From an uncultured Ectothiorhodospiraceae bacterium (GTDB lineage: Bacteria > Pseudomonadota > Gammaproteobacteria > UBA6429 > Thiohalophilaceae), in contig CAMYMO010000348.1 in NCBI GenBank assembly GCA_947259425.1, positions 1 to 9,687 on the forward strand: a stretch of DNA of 9,687 bases, in the 5' to 3' direction. The first letter of the stretch is position 1; each line of letters opens with the position of its first letter. The notes beneath the pieces were generated by a model that did no database searches, was not told where the DNA came from, and was given only the letters and a program-made list of their open reading frames with translations. The translations under genes were made by a program, and so were the position numbers. This document shows, one piece after another, positions 1 through 6,929 of this stretch.

Positions 1-177
1 TAGATTGCATTGTGCCGAGCTTATGCCTAAACGTGTCAGGATAGCCGCCGATGGCGCGCAACTGACAATACCCACAATTTCATCAACGTGACCCTGCCAT
101 AAAGCCGCAACTCGACGACCAATATCGCCACAACCGACGATCCAGATGGATCCATAGCTTGTATTTGGTGAGTTCAT
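1..177 (-). CDS. NAD(P)-binding Rossmann protein, YeeZ/SDR-like (partial, N-terminus only)
   Basis: The reverse strand reads open from an ATG at 175-177 to the window edge, giving 59 codons. After a short leader (MNSPNTSYGS) comes a hydrophobic beta strand and a glycine-rich dinucleotide loop, IWIVGCGDIGRR, at about residues 11-22. This is the GxGxxG-type turn of a Rossmann fold. The GCGD(I/L)GRR form is typical of YeeZ-like members of the extended SDR / NAD-dependent epimerase-dehydratase group, whose substrate is generally unknown. The gene diverges from the ferredoxin reductase at 229, with about 50 bases between the start codons. No convincing ribosome binding site precedes the ATG. Only the cofactor-binding end is visible, so the substrate cannot be inferred, and another Rossmann enzyme is possible. 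Confidence 0.7.
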   Translation of the reverse strand, partial: MNSPNTSYGSIWIVGCGDIGRRVAALWQGHVDEIVGIVSCAPSAAILTRLGISSAQCNL

Positions 178-188
178 TAAGCGATAAT
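159..188 (+). promoter_or_regulatory. Candidate sigma-70 promoter for the ferredoxin reductase gene
   Basis: TTGTAT at 159-164 and GATAAT at 183-188 are separated by 18 bases. This would start transcription near 195 and leave a leader of roughly 34 bases before the ATG at 229. The -35 lies inside the divergent gene. The -10 would cover the alternative ATG at 187, which is another reason to prefer the start at 229. This was found by eye only; AT-rich hexamers occur by chance. Confidence 0.35.
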
Positions 189-228
189 GCCGCGCTCAGT
201 GGCGAAACCCAAGCATTTTTTCTCTTCT

Positions 229-1245
229 ATGACATTTCACATCACGCTAAGCCAATCCGGTCACCGATTTGAGGTCGATGACAATGAAACCGTACTGGAA
301 GCCGCCATCCGCCAGGGCATTGGCTTGCCTTATGGCTGCCGCAATGGTCAGTGCGGGAACTGCCAGGGCCTAATTAAATCCGGTACATTTAATTATAAAA
401 ATCCAATTACGGCATTAACCCCCGAACAGCAGGCAAACGGTCTGGCCTTGCTATGCCAGGCTTATCCCACGAGTGATCTGGAAATCGATATCAATGAACT
501 CACCCACGCGAAAGAAGTGCCGACACGATGTTTTCCGGCAAAAGTGGCTGGCATAAATCAAATCAGTCACGACGTACTACAAATAATTTTGTCACTGCCA
601 GCGAATTTTCGTTTACCTTTTTTTGCCGGTCAATATATTAACTTTATTCTAAAAGATGGGCGCCGACGCAGCTTCTCGATTGCCAATGCGCCTAATGAAG
701 ATAAACACATCGAACTTCATGTGCGGCATATTAAAGGCGGAGAATTTACCGGTGAAGTATTTGATGGCATGCAAGTAAAAGATGTTGTACGCATCGAAGG
801 CCCATTGGGCAGTTTTTTCTTACGTGAACAAAGCGAACGCACGGCAATCTTAATGGCGGGTGGAACCGGCTTTGCACCGGTCAAAGGCATCGTCGAACAT
901 GTGTTGGCTAAAAACCTGAAACGTGACTTACATATCTATTGGGGCGCTCGTCGTTTTGCTGATCTCTATTTTCATGAACAGGCTCAACGCTGGTCCGAGG
1001 AACACGAGAACATCCATTACACACCGGTATTGTCTGAGAGTGATACTAGTGATAATTGGTCAGGGCGTACCGGCTTTGTACACAACAGTGTTCTGCAGGA
1101 CTTTAGCAATCTAAATAACGTTGAGGTCTACGCATCCGGTCCGCCGGTCATGGTCTATGCTGGACGTGATGCCTTCGTTGAGCAGGGAATGGAGTCATCG
1201 CATTATTATTCTGACGCATTTGAATTTGCTGACGATAAAAAATAG
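229..1245 (+). CDS. 2Fe-2S ferredoxin/FAD/NAD(P)H reductase, CDP-6-deoxy-delta-3,4-glucoseen reductase-like
   Basis: A 338-residue single-chain electron-transfer flavoprotein, likely cytosolic, that should pass electrons between NAD(P)H, FAD and a plant-type 2Fe-2S cluster. The N-terminal ferredoxin domain (about 1-90) carries Cys37, Cys42, Cys45 and Cys76 in the CX4CX2C...C pattern (YGCRNGQCGNC). The FAD-binding barrel (about 100-200) contains RRRSFSIANAP, a variant of the RxYS motif. The NAD-binding domain has AGGTGFAPVKG and ends with ASGPPVMV. The frame extends upstream to an ATG at 187, but the family begins at an MTF-type start, matching the ATG at 229. Neither start has a good ribosome binding site. 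Relatives sit near ubiD in pseudomonads. The CDP-sugar reductase name reflects homology to AscD/E3; no deoxysugar genes are nearby, so the real acceptor is unknown. Confidence 0.88.
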   Translation: MTFHITLSQSGHRFEVDDNETVLEAAIRQGIGLPYGCRNGQCGNCQGLIKSGTFNYKNPITALTPEQQANGLALLCQAYPTSDLEIDINELTHAKEVPTRCFPAKVAGINQISHDVLQIILSLPANFRLPFFAGQYINFILKDGRRRSFSIANAPNEDKHIELHVRHIKGGEFTGEVFDGMQVKDVVRIEGPLGSFFLREQSERTAILMAGGTGFAPVKGIVEHVLAKNLKRDLHIYWGARRFADLYFHEQAQRWSEEHENIHYTPVLSESDTSDNWSGRTGFVHNSVLQDFSNLNNVEVYASGPPVMVYAGRDAFVEQGMESSHYYSDAFEFADDKK

Positions 1246-1286
1246 CATTCTTGGCCTAACACACACCCGGTTATCTTGAATGCTAT
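1237..1286 (-). terminator. Probable intrinsic terminator of the hem operon
   Basis: A perfect 9-base inverted repeat, ATAGCATTC at 1242-1250 and GAATGCTAT at 1278-1286, encloses a 27-base loop. Read on the minus strand it is followed by a run of T (plus-strand A at 1237-1242), the layout of a rho-independent terminator about 30 bases beyond the hemY stop. On the plus strand no T run follows, so it should act mainly on transcripts arriving from hemY. The left arm covers the TAG stop of the reductase gene. The loop is long and the stem is not very GC-rich, so termination may be partial. Confidence 0.6.
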
Positions 1287-1316
1287 GTCAACGACGATAC
1301 TCTAAGCTTAATTAAT

Positions 1317-2561
1317 TTAAACAGGCGCCGGCAAAACCGGAAGGTTAACCGGGACGACTGTCAACATGTCATCCAGCTTTTCGTCCTGCGCCAGCAATAA
1401 TCCTTTGCGGAAATACTCAGACGCTTTTTCTGTTTCATCAAGCTGCTCCATCAATTGACCAAGCTCTTTATAGGTATCCGAACGCGGCTGTATGCCAAGA
1501 CTTGCATCCAGATAAGATTGAGCTTTACCCCATAGCTGGTTTCGTTTACTTAATCGGCCTGCGGTTAATAGTAAAATCGGATTATTCTCATTTGCCTTTA
1601 ACCAACCCTCAACCGTAGCAAGTTGCTTATCTGAATCTTTTGCTTCAATTAGTCCATACAAATAGACTAACTGCATGTCCCAATTTCGCTTAAGCGCTTC
1701 ACGCACAACGACCTCTGCAGCGTTATGATCATTCAGGGTTAATAAACAACATACATAATGTTGCGTTAATGAAACGTCCTGGCGTAACGCCTTAGGTACC
1801 TGTTGCCAAACCGATCTTAATTCATCAACCTTGCCACGTTGTGTTGCCGCGGTAATCAGTTCACGATGTACAAGCAACTCCAGTTGCTGTAATTGTGTCG
1901 GCTCAAGAATACGGTATTTTTTTAGATCCGGGAGAATCTTCTTTAGATCGGGCCAACTTCTTAACATCTGATAGATACGCGCCAATAAAAACAACACGTG
2001 TGGATGCTTGGGGGAGGCCGAATGGAGCTGCACGAGTGTTGCCAATGACTGCTCTAACTGACCCTGCACCAATTGTAACTCGGCTTGAGTTAATTGCACC
2101 GCGAAACCGGATCCTTGCATGCTTTTATGAGCAAGGCCTAAATAGTTATCACGACGATCAGACGCAGAAAGTTTTTGTGCTGCCCGGGCTGCAGATAAAT
2201 AATTTAACAAGGGCGTATCACTTTTATTGACATGCCTAAGTAAATATCGTTCTGCACGCGACCAATTACCTTGTGCTAATTCAATTAATCCTTTATTTGT
2301 ATCACGACGAGCACGTAGTACTTTTTGTCGATCACGCCATTGCTGAAAAGCGCTTGGCATATTCCAGCCAATCACCAGAATTCGTAATAAAAAATAGACC
2401 AGTGAAAAACTAATCACGGTCAAAATAATGAATAATGACAGGCTTAGTTCAGCAGACTTATAGCCCCAGGCAATGATGACATAACCAGGATCCTGATACG
2501 CAAGTAAACTCAACGAGGTTGCTATCAACAAAATAAATAATGTGCCGAATAACCACTTCAT
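1317..2561 (-). CDS. hemY: HemY, inner-membrane TPR protein of the heme operon
   Basis: This 414-residue protein has two N-terminal membrane spans (about 4-21 and 41-63) flanking the family hallmark DPGYVIIAWG (24-33). A long helical region of TPR-like repeats follows, which should face the cytoplasm (for example around 93-110, 188-205 and 345-390). Gammaproteobacterial HemY is an integral membrane protein encoded at the end of hemCDXY. It is thought to help organise or pass on tetrapyrrole intermediates, but its role is not settled. It is unrelated to the Bacillus protoporphyrinogen oxidase also called HemY. Its ATG lies 4 bases after the hemX stop, so it is probably translated by coupling; only a weak AGG precedes it. 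It is the last gene of the operon, ahead of a probable terminator. Confidence 0.9.
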   Translation of the reverse strand: MKWLFGTLFILLIATSLSLLAYQDPGYVIIAWGYKSAELSLSLFIILTVISFSLVYFLLRILVIGWNMPSAFQQWRDRQKVLRARRDTNKGLIELAQGNWSRAERYLLRHVNKSDTPLLNYLSAARAAQKLSASDRRDNYLGLAHKSMQGSGFAVQLTQAELQLVQGQLEQSLATLVQLHSASPKHPHVLFLLARIYQMLRSWPDLKKILPDLKKYRILEPTQLQQLELLVHRELITAATQRGKVDELRSVWQQVPKALRQDVSLTQHYVCCLLTLNDHNAAEVVVREALKRNWDMQLVYLYGLIEAKDSDKQLATVEGWLKANENNPILLLTAGRLSKRNQLWGKAQSYLDASLGIQPRSDTYKELGQLMEQLDETEKASEYFRKGLLLAQDEKLDDMLTVVPVNLPVLPAPV

Positions 2562-2565
2562 CGTG

Positions 2566-3696
2566 TTAGTTAACCTGCTTTTCTGGTGTGACGACTTCGT
2601 CTTTAGGAGTCGGTTTTACCGGCTGCTCACGCGCTAAGCGGTATTTTTGTAACGCCCGATAGGTGTAGGCAATATCCGGCAATGGCGGCGCAATCGATTC
2701 ATTCAACAATTTATTCAAATTTTCCAGTGTCGCTTTGGTTATCTTCGCTTCATTATCAAAGTGTTTACCGATCCATTCGATGGCTGTGTTAATCCGTTCT
2801 TTATAAACTTCTGCTTGACCAACCAACATGGCAAGACGCGCCTGTTCCAATTGCAGACGAACATTCTCAATCAGGAAAAATCGTTCCTTTGGTGCAAGCA
2901 TCGGTTGAATAGGTGCCTGATGATCCCGAATTTCAACTAATCCCTTTAAGTCACGCCAAACGGCAGCGGGTAATTCCGACCACGACTCTACATGTTGCCC
3001 ACCCGGTTCAGTTTGTTGTTGCTGCACGGCTTTTGATTTAGGGTCGGGCGTTTGTAACGGAAGTTTATCAATCTCTTTATTGATAGCACTTAACTGTAAT
3101 GACAGGCCGGCCAGGTCCGCTTGCGGAATCTGGTTTAGTTGTTGCACCGCCTCAGCAATGACTTTTCGTACCCCGATAATGCCTGGGTCACCTGTCTCGC
3201 GTAAACGTCGATCTGCTGATTCAAGTGCGACAATCGCGGTATTGATATCTCGTTCGAATAACAAACGATAATTCGCTAACTGTATTAAATATTCGGACTC
3301 CATTAATAACCAGTCTTTACGCAAATGCTGATTCTTTTCGCGCAACACCTCGATGTAATCCGTCATTTCCTGTTGGCGGGCCTGCATCGCATCAACGCGT
3401 TTTACAACACCATCTTCAAACGCCTGATTATGTTCGGTTATTGCAGATTGCGATCGTTGTACATGGCTAATCGTTTCTTGCGTTTCTAAATAATAGCGAT
3501 ACGCATAATGGCCACCCATCGCCAGTAGGCCGAGCACGATAACCAGCAAAACAATCGGCAGCGTTGCTCTGTTTGCGTGTTTCGAGCGAGATCGTTTGGC
3601 TCGGGCCTTGGCAGGCTTAGCGACATCATGCTTTTCTGCTTCAGTCGTTTTTGCCAGATCGTTATCGTCGTTTTTCTCTATCTGCTCGTCAGTCAC
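2566..3696 (-). CDS. hemX: HemX, membrane-anchored coiled-coil protein (often labelled uroporphyrin-III C-methyltransferase)
   Basis: This 376-residue protein has a charged, Lys/Arg-rich cytoplasmic N-terminus (1-43), one membrane span (about 46-66) and then a long helical, probably coiled-coil region (70-165). The family block runs from WLLMESEYLIQLANYRL (129-145) through ESADRRLRETGDP. The tail (about 355-376) is rich in Pro, Lys and Glu. Databases often name this family a C-methyltransferase, but the SAM-binding methyltransferase domain of CysG/CobA is absent, so that activity should not be assumed. The start codon is GTG (3694-3696), with GGAG about 11 bases upstream. The gene follows hemD by 28 bases and precedes hemY by 4, consistent with one transcript. 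The role is likely structural or regulatory in heme synthesis and is poorly defined. Confidence 0.88.
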   Translation of the reverse strand: MTDEQIEKNDDNDLAKTTEAEKHDVAKPAKARAKRSRSKHANRATLPIVLLVIVLGLLAMGGHYAYRYYLETQETISHVQRSQSAITEHNQAFEDGVVKRVDAMQARQQEMTDYIEVLREKNQHLRKDWLLMESEYLIQLANYRLLFERDINTAIVALESADRRLRETGDPGIIGVRKVIAEAVQQLNQIPQADLAGLSLQLSAINKEIDKLPLQTPDPKSKAVQQQQTEPGGQHVESWSELPAAVWRDLKGLVEIRDHQAPIQPMLAPKERFFLIENVRLQLEQARLAMLVGQAEVYKERINTAIEWIGKHFDNEAKITKATLENLNKLLNESIAPPLPDIAYTYRALQKYRLAREQPVKPTPKDEVVTPEKQVN

Positions 3697-3724
3697 AACT
3701 CTTTATACTCCGCTTAGGTTATGG

Positions 3725-4486
3725 CTACTTGATCGATTTTAACGTGTTCAGTATGGCAGAATCCAAACCCGCTTCATGAACTTGTTCCACCACTAACGGC
3801 TTAAGTGTAAACCCTAGCTCACTGGCATGCACCGCGATCCTGGGATGAATTACCACGATCTGTTTCTTAAACACCCAATCCTGCTGATCACGCTTGGCGC
3901 AGCTGGCCAGATGCTGCAACGCCTCTGAGCTGCTGAGCACAATGACATCCACATCAGCGTCAGCGTTAGTAAGCACTCGCTTTGTTTTAAGCCTTTGATA
4001 TACCTCAGCATATTCAACTTTTGCGCCTCGTTGCTGTAACACCTTAGCAAGATGCTCACGACCCGATTGGCCACGTATGATAAGGATTTGTTCATCCTGA
4101 ATGGATTGCAGGGCATCCAACGCTAACAGGCCTTCAGAATCATATGAACCAGAGGGAAGGTAATCGACGTGCTGCCCATTGTCCGTTAATTCATCAGCAG
4201 TGCCCTGACCAATGGCCGCCACTTTAATGTGCTTGGGTAAACCAGAACTTAAATACGCCCAAGCATATTTAACCGCATTACGGCTGAGAAAAATAACCAG
4301 CCGAAATTGATCCAGCCTTTCAAACGCAGCAGGCATCGAATCAGACGGCTTAATCTCGAGTAATGGAAAGTGTTTTGGCACACCACCATGAGCTGAAATT
4401 GCGTTTAGCAGTGACGCCGCCTGCGCTTCGGGGCGAGTAACGAGCACCTTTAGACCATGAAGCTGAAGACCCTCAGCTTTGCCCAT
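3725..4486 (-). CDS. hemD: Uroporphyrinogen-III synthase
   Basis: This 253-residue cytosolic enzyme closes linear hydroxymethylbilane to uroporphyrinogen III with inversion of ring D. Recognisable parts are the N-terminal strand GLKVLVTRPE (11-20) followed by a helix and GG. FLSRNAVKYAW (66-76) follows, then AAIGQGTADEL (90-100), and SYDSEGLLAL (114-123) in the hinge/second domain. ILIIRGQSGREHL (134-146) and LSSSEALQHL (184-193) complete it. HemD sequences diverge widely, so length, pattern and position beside hemC carry much of the call. The frame stays open 68 codons further upstream inside hemC, but the ATG at 4484-4486 gives the normal length, has GGA about 8 bases upstream and overlaps the end of hemC by 14 bases, suggesting translational coupling. 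Confidence 0.93.
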   Translation of the reverse strand: MGKAEGLQLHGLKVLVTRPEAQAASLLNAISAHGGVPKHFPLLEIKPSDSMPAAFERLDQFRLVIFLSRNAVKYAWAYLSSGLPKHIKVAAIGQGTADELTDNGQHVDYLPSGSYDSEGLLALDALQSIQDEQILIIRGQSGREHLAKVLQQRGAKVEYAEVYQRLKTKRVLTNADADVDVIVLSSSEALQHLASCAKRDQQDWVFKKQIVVIHPRIAVHASELGFTLKPLVVEQVHEAGLDSAILNTLKSIK

Positions 4487-5405
4487 ATAGCGATTCCAGA
4501 ATTTTACCTGCACCCCGTGCCAATAAATCTTCTGCAAGCACTTCACCCATCTCGTGTGCATTGTCGATCGGCCCGGCAATCTCAGCACGGATAATTTCAC
4601 TGCCATCCACGGCCCCGACCAGACCACGCAACAATAAGGCATCATGCGAAAGCTCAGCAAAACCCGCAATAGGGACCTGGCAGCCTCCATTCAGCCCGGC
4701 ATTCATTGCACGTTCTGCGGTGACCCGAAATGCGGTTTCTCGATGATGTAAAGGCTGGATGAGATTGTTCACTCGCGCATCATCGTTGCGGCATTCGAGA
4801 CCCACTGCCCCTTGTCCGATGGCAGGCAGACTCAGTTCGGGCGAAAGTCGTTCACTGATTCGATCTTCCATACCCAGCCTAATCAAACCGGCCGCGGCCA
4901 GGATGATGGCATCATAATCTCCGGCATCCAGCTTGGCTAAACGCGTATTGACGTTACCGCGTAGATCCAGAATTTCCAGATCAGGACGTTCTGCCTTTAA
5001 TTGGCATTGGCGACGTAAACTCGAGGTGCCGACACGCGCACCTTGTGGTAACGAATAAAAGGTCTCATGCTCGTTTGAGACAAAGGCATCACGCGGATCC
5101 TCACGAGGACAAATAACCGGAAGATGCAGGCCCGTGGGTAAATCAACGGGTACGTCCTTCATCGAATGCACGGCAATATCGGCCTGACCTTCGAGCATGC
5201 CCAGTTCCAGTTCTTTGACGAACAGACCTTTTCCGCCCACCTTGGCGAGCGGGGTATCCAGTATCTTATCGCCCTGGGTAGTCATCTCGATCAGCTCTAT
5301 TTCCAGTCCGGGATGGTTTTGTCTAAGTAAATCAGCCACATAGTTGGCCTGCCACAGCGCTAATTGGCTCTTGCGCGTAGCAATACGAATTAATGAATCA
5401 GTCAT
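4473..5405 (-). CDS. hemC: Hydroxymethylbilane synthase (porphobilinogen deaminase)
   Basis: This 310-residue cytosolic enzyme joins four porphobilinogens into hydroxymethylbilane. The sequence is canonical and falls in register with E. coli numbering. Cys242 in NGGCQVPIAG is the attachment residue of the dipyrromethane cofactor, and Asp84 in HSMKDVP is the catalytic acid. Arg131/Arg132 (SSLRRQ), Arg149 (DLRGN) and Arg155 (NTRL) bind substrate carboxylates. The N-terminus, IRIATRKSQLALWQA, fixes the ATG at 5403-5405, although no clear Shine-Dalgarno sequence precedes it. It is the first gene of hemCDXY, all on one strand. It diverges from the thioredoxin-like gene with 92 bases between the start codons, so the operon promoter is expected there. 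Confidence 0.97.
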   Translation of the reverse strand: MTDSLIRIATRKSQLALWQANYVADLLRQNHPGLEIELIEMTTQGDKILDTPLAKVGGKGLFVKELELGMLEGQADIAVHSMKDVPVDLPTGLHLPVICPREDPRDAFVSNEHETFYSLPQGARVGTSSLRRQCQLKAERPDLEILDLRGNVNTRLAKLDAGDYDAIILAAAGLIRLGMEDRISERLSPELSLPAIGQGAVGLECRNDDARVNNLIQPLHHRETAFRVTAERAMNAGLNGGCQVPIAGFAELSHDALLLRGLVGAVDGSEIIRAEIAGPIDNAHEMGEVLAEDLLARGAGKILESLYGQS

Positions 5406-5443
5406 ATTTATATAGGGATAAAATATTTTTATTGAACAAAAGG

Positions 5444-5471
5444 CCTTGAGTGACGACCAACAACTTATAAT
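5444..5471 (+). promoter_or_regulatory. Candidate sigma-70 promoter for the thioredoxin-like gene
   Basis: A perfect -10 hexamer, TATAAT, lies at 5466-5471. At the right distance (16 bases) the -35 is only a weak CCTTGA (5444-5449). Transcription would start near 5478, giving a leader of about 20 bases to the ATG at 5498. The hemC promoter should lie in the same 92-base gap on the other strand. There TTGTTC (complement of 5435-5440) with AT-rich DNA downstream is possible, but I see no clear consensus pair. Confidence 0.5.
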
Positions 5472-5497
5472 ACACTAAATTTTTACGGACTGTGGTA

Positions 5498-6028
5498 ATG
5501 AAATTAGTTAAGGGTTTGTTTGTTCAGCTGTTGCTGATGGGGACTTTATTAACCAGCTTCCTGGTAAGCAGTAGCGCTGAAGATTTTGATTTCGACGAAT
5601 TACCGCATGTTGAAATCATTAATACGGAAGACTTCCGAATCGACAGTCGTCTCGCCGTTCAAAAACAAACCCCAATTCTTATCCTGTTTTCAATGGAAGG
5701 CTGCACCTGGTGCCACTATGTAGAAGAAGAGCACCTCAAGCCCATGTTACGTAATTCAGAATACGGTAAGAAAGTCATCATCCGCCGTGTAATGACGGAT
5801 GATTATGGTGACTTGATCGATTTTAATGGTAATACGATATCGAGCTCAGACTTCTCCATTCGCTATGACGCAAACCTCACACCCACCGTGGTATTCCTGG
5901 ATCACCACGGCAATCAACTCTCACGCATATTAGGCGTCCGCAATACCGAATATTATGGTGGTGATCTGGATGACAGCCTGGATTTATCATTGCAAATGAT
6001 TCGTAAGCAACTTGCCTTATTGAAGTAA
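5498..6028 (+). CDS. Exported thioredoxin-fold protein with CTWC active site (SoxW/thioredoxin-like)
   Basis: A 176-residue protein. Residues 1-27 form a signal peptide: Lys near the start, a hydrophobic core at about 7-23 and a likely cut after SSA27. The mature part is a compact thioredoxin-like domain. FSMEGCTWCHYVEEEHL holds the redox pair Cys69/Cys72, and LTPTVVFLD contains the expected cis-proline, Pro129, opposite the active site. There are no other cysteines, so no structural disulfide. It probably acts in the periplasm as a thiol-disulfide reductase or oxidase. The CxWC type resembles SoxW and the thioredoxin_2 family; substrate and electron donor are unknown. The ATG at 5498 is preferred over an in-frame GTG at 5492; ribosome binding signal is weak (GGA). 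It points away from hemC and toward algR. Confidence 0.85.
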   Translation: MKLVKGLFVQLLLMGTLLTSFLVSSSAEDFDFDELPHVEIINTEDFRIDSRLAVQKQTPILILFSMEGCTWCHYVEEEHLKPMLRNSEYGKKVIIRRVMTDDYGDLIDFNGNTISSSDFSIRYDANLTPTVVFLDHHGNQLSRILGVRNTEYYGGDLDDSLDLSLQMIRKQLALLK

Positions 6029-6094
6029 ATCATTTACCTAATAACCTGGCCTGTTAATCACAAACAAAAACCCACCAGCCCCGAACCAAAAATC

Positions 6095-6178
6095 CGTCAT
6101 TCCCGAATGCTTTTACCGGGAATCCAAAACAATAAAGAGATTCTGCTCACCAAGCAAAAAGTACCCCGGGATATGACG
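6095..6178. repeat. Palindromic intergenic repeat (REP/MITE-like, CGTCATTCCCG family)
   Basis: An 84-base element lies between the convergent thioredoxin-like gene and algR. Its ends are imperfect inverted repeats: CGTCATTCCCG at 6095-6105 and CCGGGATATGACG at 6166-6178. A hairpin is nested in the left half: ATTCCCG (6099-6105) and CGGGAAT (6117-6123) with an 11-base loop. The motif CGTCATTCCCG...CGGGAATCC is a well-known type of dispersed intergenic repeat in many proteobacteria. This copy is degenerate, especially the right half. It could end or stabilise transcripts from both sides. No T run follows the hairpin, so it is not a textbook intrinsic terminator. The remainder of the 6029-6185 gap shows nothing else. 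Confidence 0.6.
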
Positions 6179-6185
6179 ACATATT

Positions 6186-6929
6186 TTACATCGACTTCAT
6201 AATTTTTCGTACGATCGGCAAATGTCGACGACTCACTTCAAGAGTTTCATCAATACCGTGTAACTTTATCTGATGCCCCCCGTCTTTTAGTTTATCAAGC
6301 GCCGCGATCGATTTAAGTGAAACTAACGCATTACGATGTATCCGTATAAACACATCATTAAATTCTTCTTCTAAGGATCGTAAAGATTCTTCGATTAACA
6401 CCGACCCCTCCGAATAACGCACCGTGACATATTTATGCTCGGCAAATAAATATAAAATATCCTTTACGTCAATCAAACGGAGCTCACCCCCTAAACGGGC
6501 ACTGATATGTTGACGTCGTTGTTTGTCCTGTTCCTGTAGGTTAATTTTTTCTATTTGTACTTTAGTCAGGCGTTTTGCAGACTCAAGTGCATCTTGTAAT
6601 CGTTCTTTGCGAATGGGTTTTAATAAATAATCAACCGCATGAGTATCAAACGCGGTTAATGCATATTCGTCATAGGCGGTGGTGAAAATAATCGCAGGCG
6701 GCTCATCAAGCTTCATGATGTGTTTCGCCGCCTCAATGCCATCCATCCCTGGCATGCGGATATCAAGCAAAACAACATCCGGCGTATATTGCTGGGATAA
6801 CATCACTGCCTGCTCACCATTACTGCCTTCAGCAACAACCTCACCCAGCTGCAACTCAGTGATGATTTGTTTTAGTCTTTCCCGCGCTAATGGTTCGTCA
6901 TCAATGATTAGTATCTTCATTAGGCTCAT
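6186..6929 (-). CDS. algR: LytTR-family response regulator, AlgR-like
   Basis: This 247-residue two-component regulator has an N-terminal receiver domain (about 4-120). It shows the acidic pocket DDE (10-12), phosphoacceptor Asp56 in LLDIRMPGMDG, Thr83/Thr84 and Lys104 in YLLKP. After a charged linker (about 120-140), a C-terminal LytTR DNA-binding domain (about 142-245) is recognised by DVKDILYLFAEHKYVTV, FIRIHRNALVSL and LEVSRRHLPIVRK. In Pseudomonas, AlgR with AlgZ/FimS controls alginate and type IV pilus genes; targets here are unknown. Two starts are possible, ATG at 6929 (MSLMK) and ATG at 6920 (MK), overlapping the algZ end by 29 or 20 bases. Both are acceptable, since a GGA lies just before the first and about 9 bases before the second. 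The overlap implies coupled translation with algZ. Confidence 0.92.
   Translation of the reverse strand: MSLMKILIIDDEPLARERLKQIITELQLGEVVAEGSNGEQAVMLSQQYTPDVVLLDIRMPGMDGIEAAKHIMKLDEPPAIIFTTAYDEYALTAFDTHAVDYLLKPIRKERLQDALESAKRLTKVQIEKINLQEQDKQRRQHISARLGGELRLIDVKDILYLFAEHKYVTVRYSEGSVLIEESLRSLEEEFNDVFIRIHRNALVSLKSIAALDKLKDGGHQIKLHGIDETLEVSRRHLPIVRKIMKSM

Noticed and set aside
187..228. In-frame ATG at 187 as the start of the ferredoxin reductase
   Set aside because: It would add 14 basic residues not expected in the family, overlaps the best -10 hexamer and has no better ribosome site than the ATG at 229.
1895..2230. 111-codon plus-strand frame inside hemY
   Set aside because: It is antisense to a well-supported TPR protein, has no recognisable domain and no ribosome site.
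2566..3696. HemX as a true uroporphyrinogen-III methyltransferase
   Set aside because: The SAM-binding methyltransferase domain and motifs are absent; only a membrane span and helical region are present.
4487..4690. Longer HemD with a 68-residue N-terminal extension
   Set aside because: The extension lies wholly within the C-terminal coding region of hemC and looks like a shadow frame; the shorter start gives the normal HemD length.
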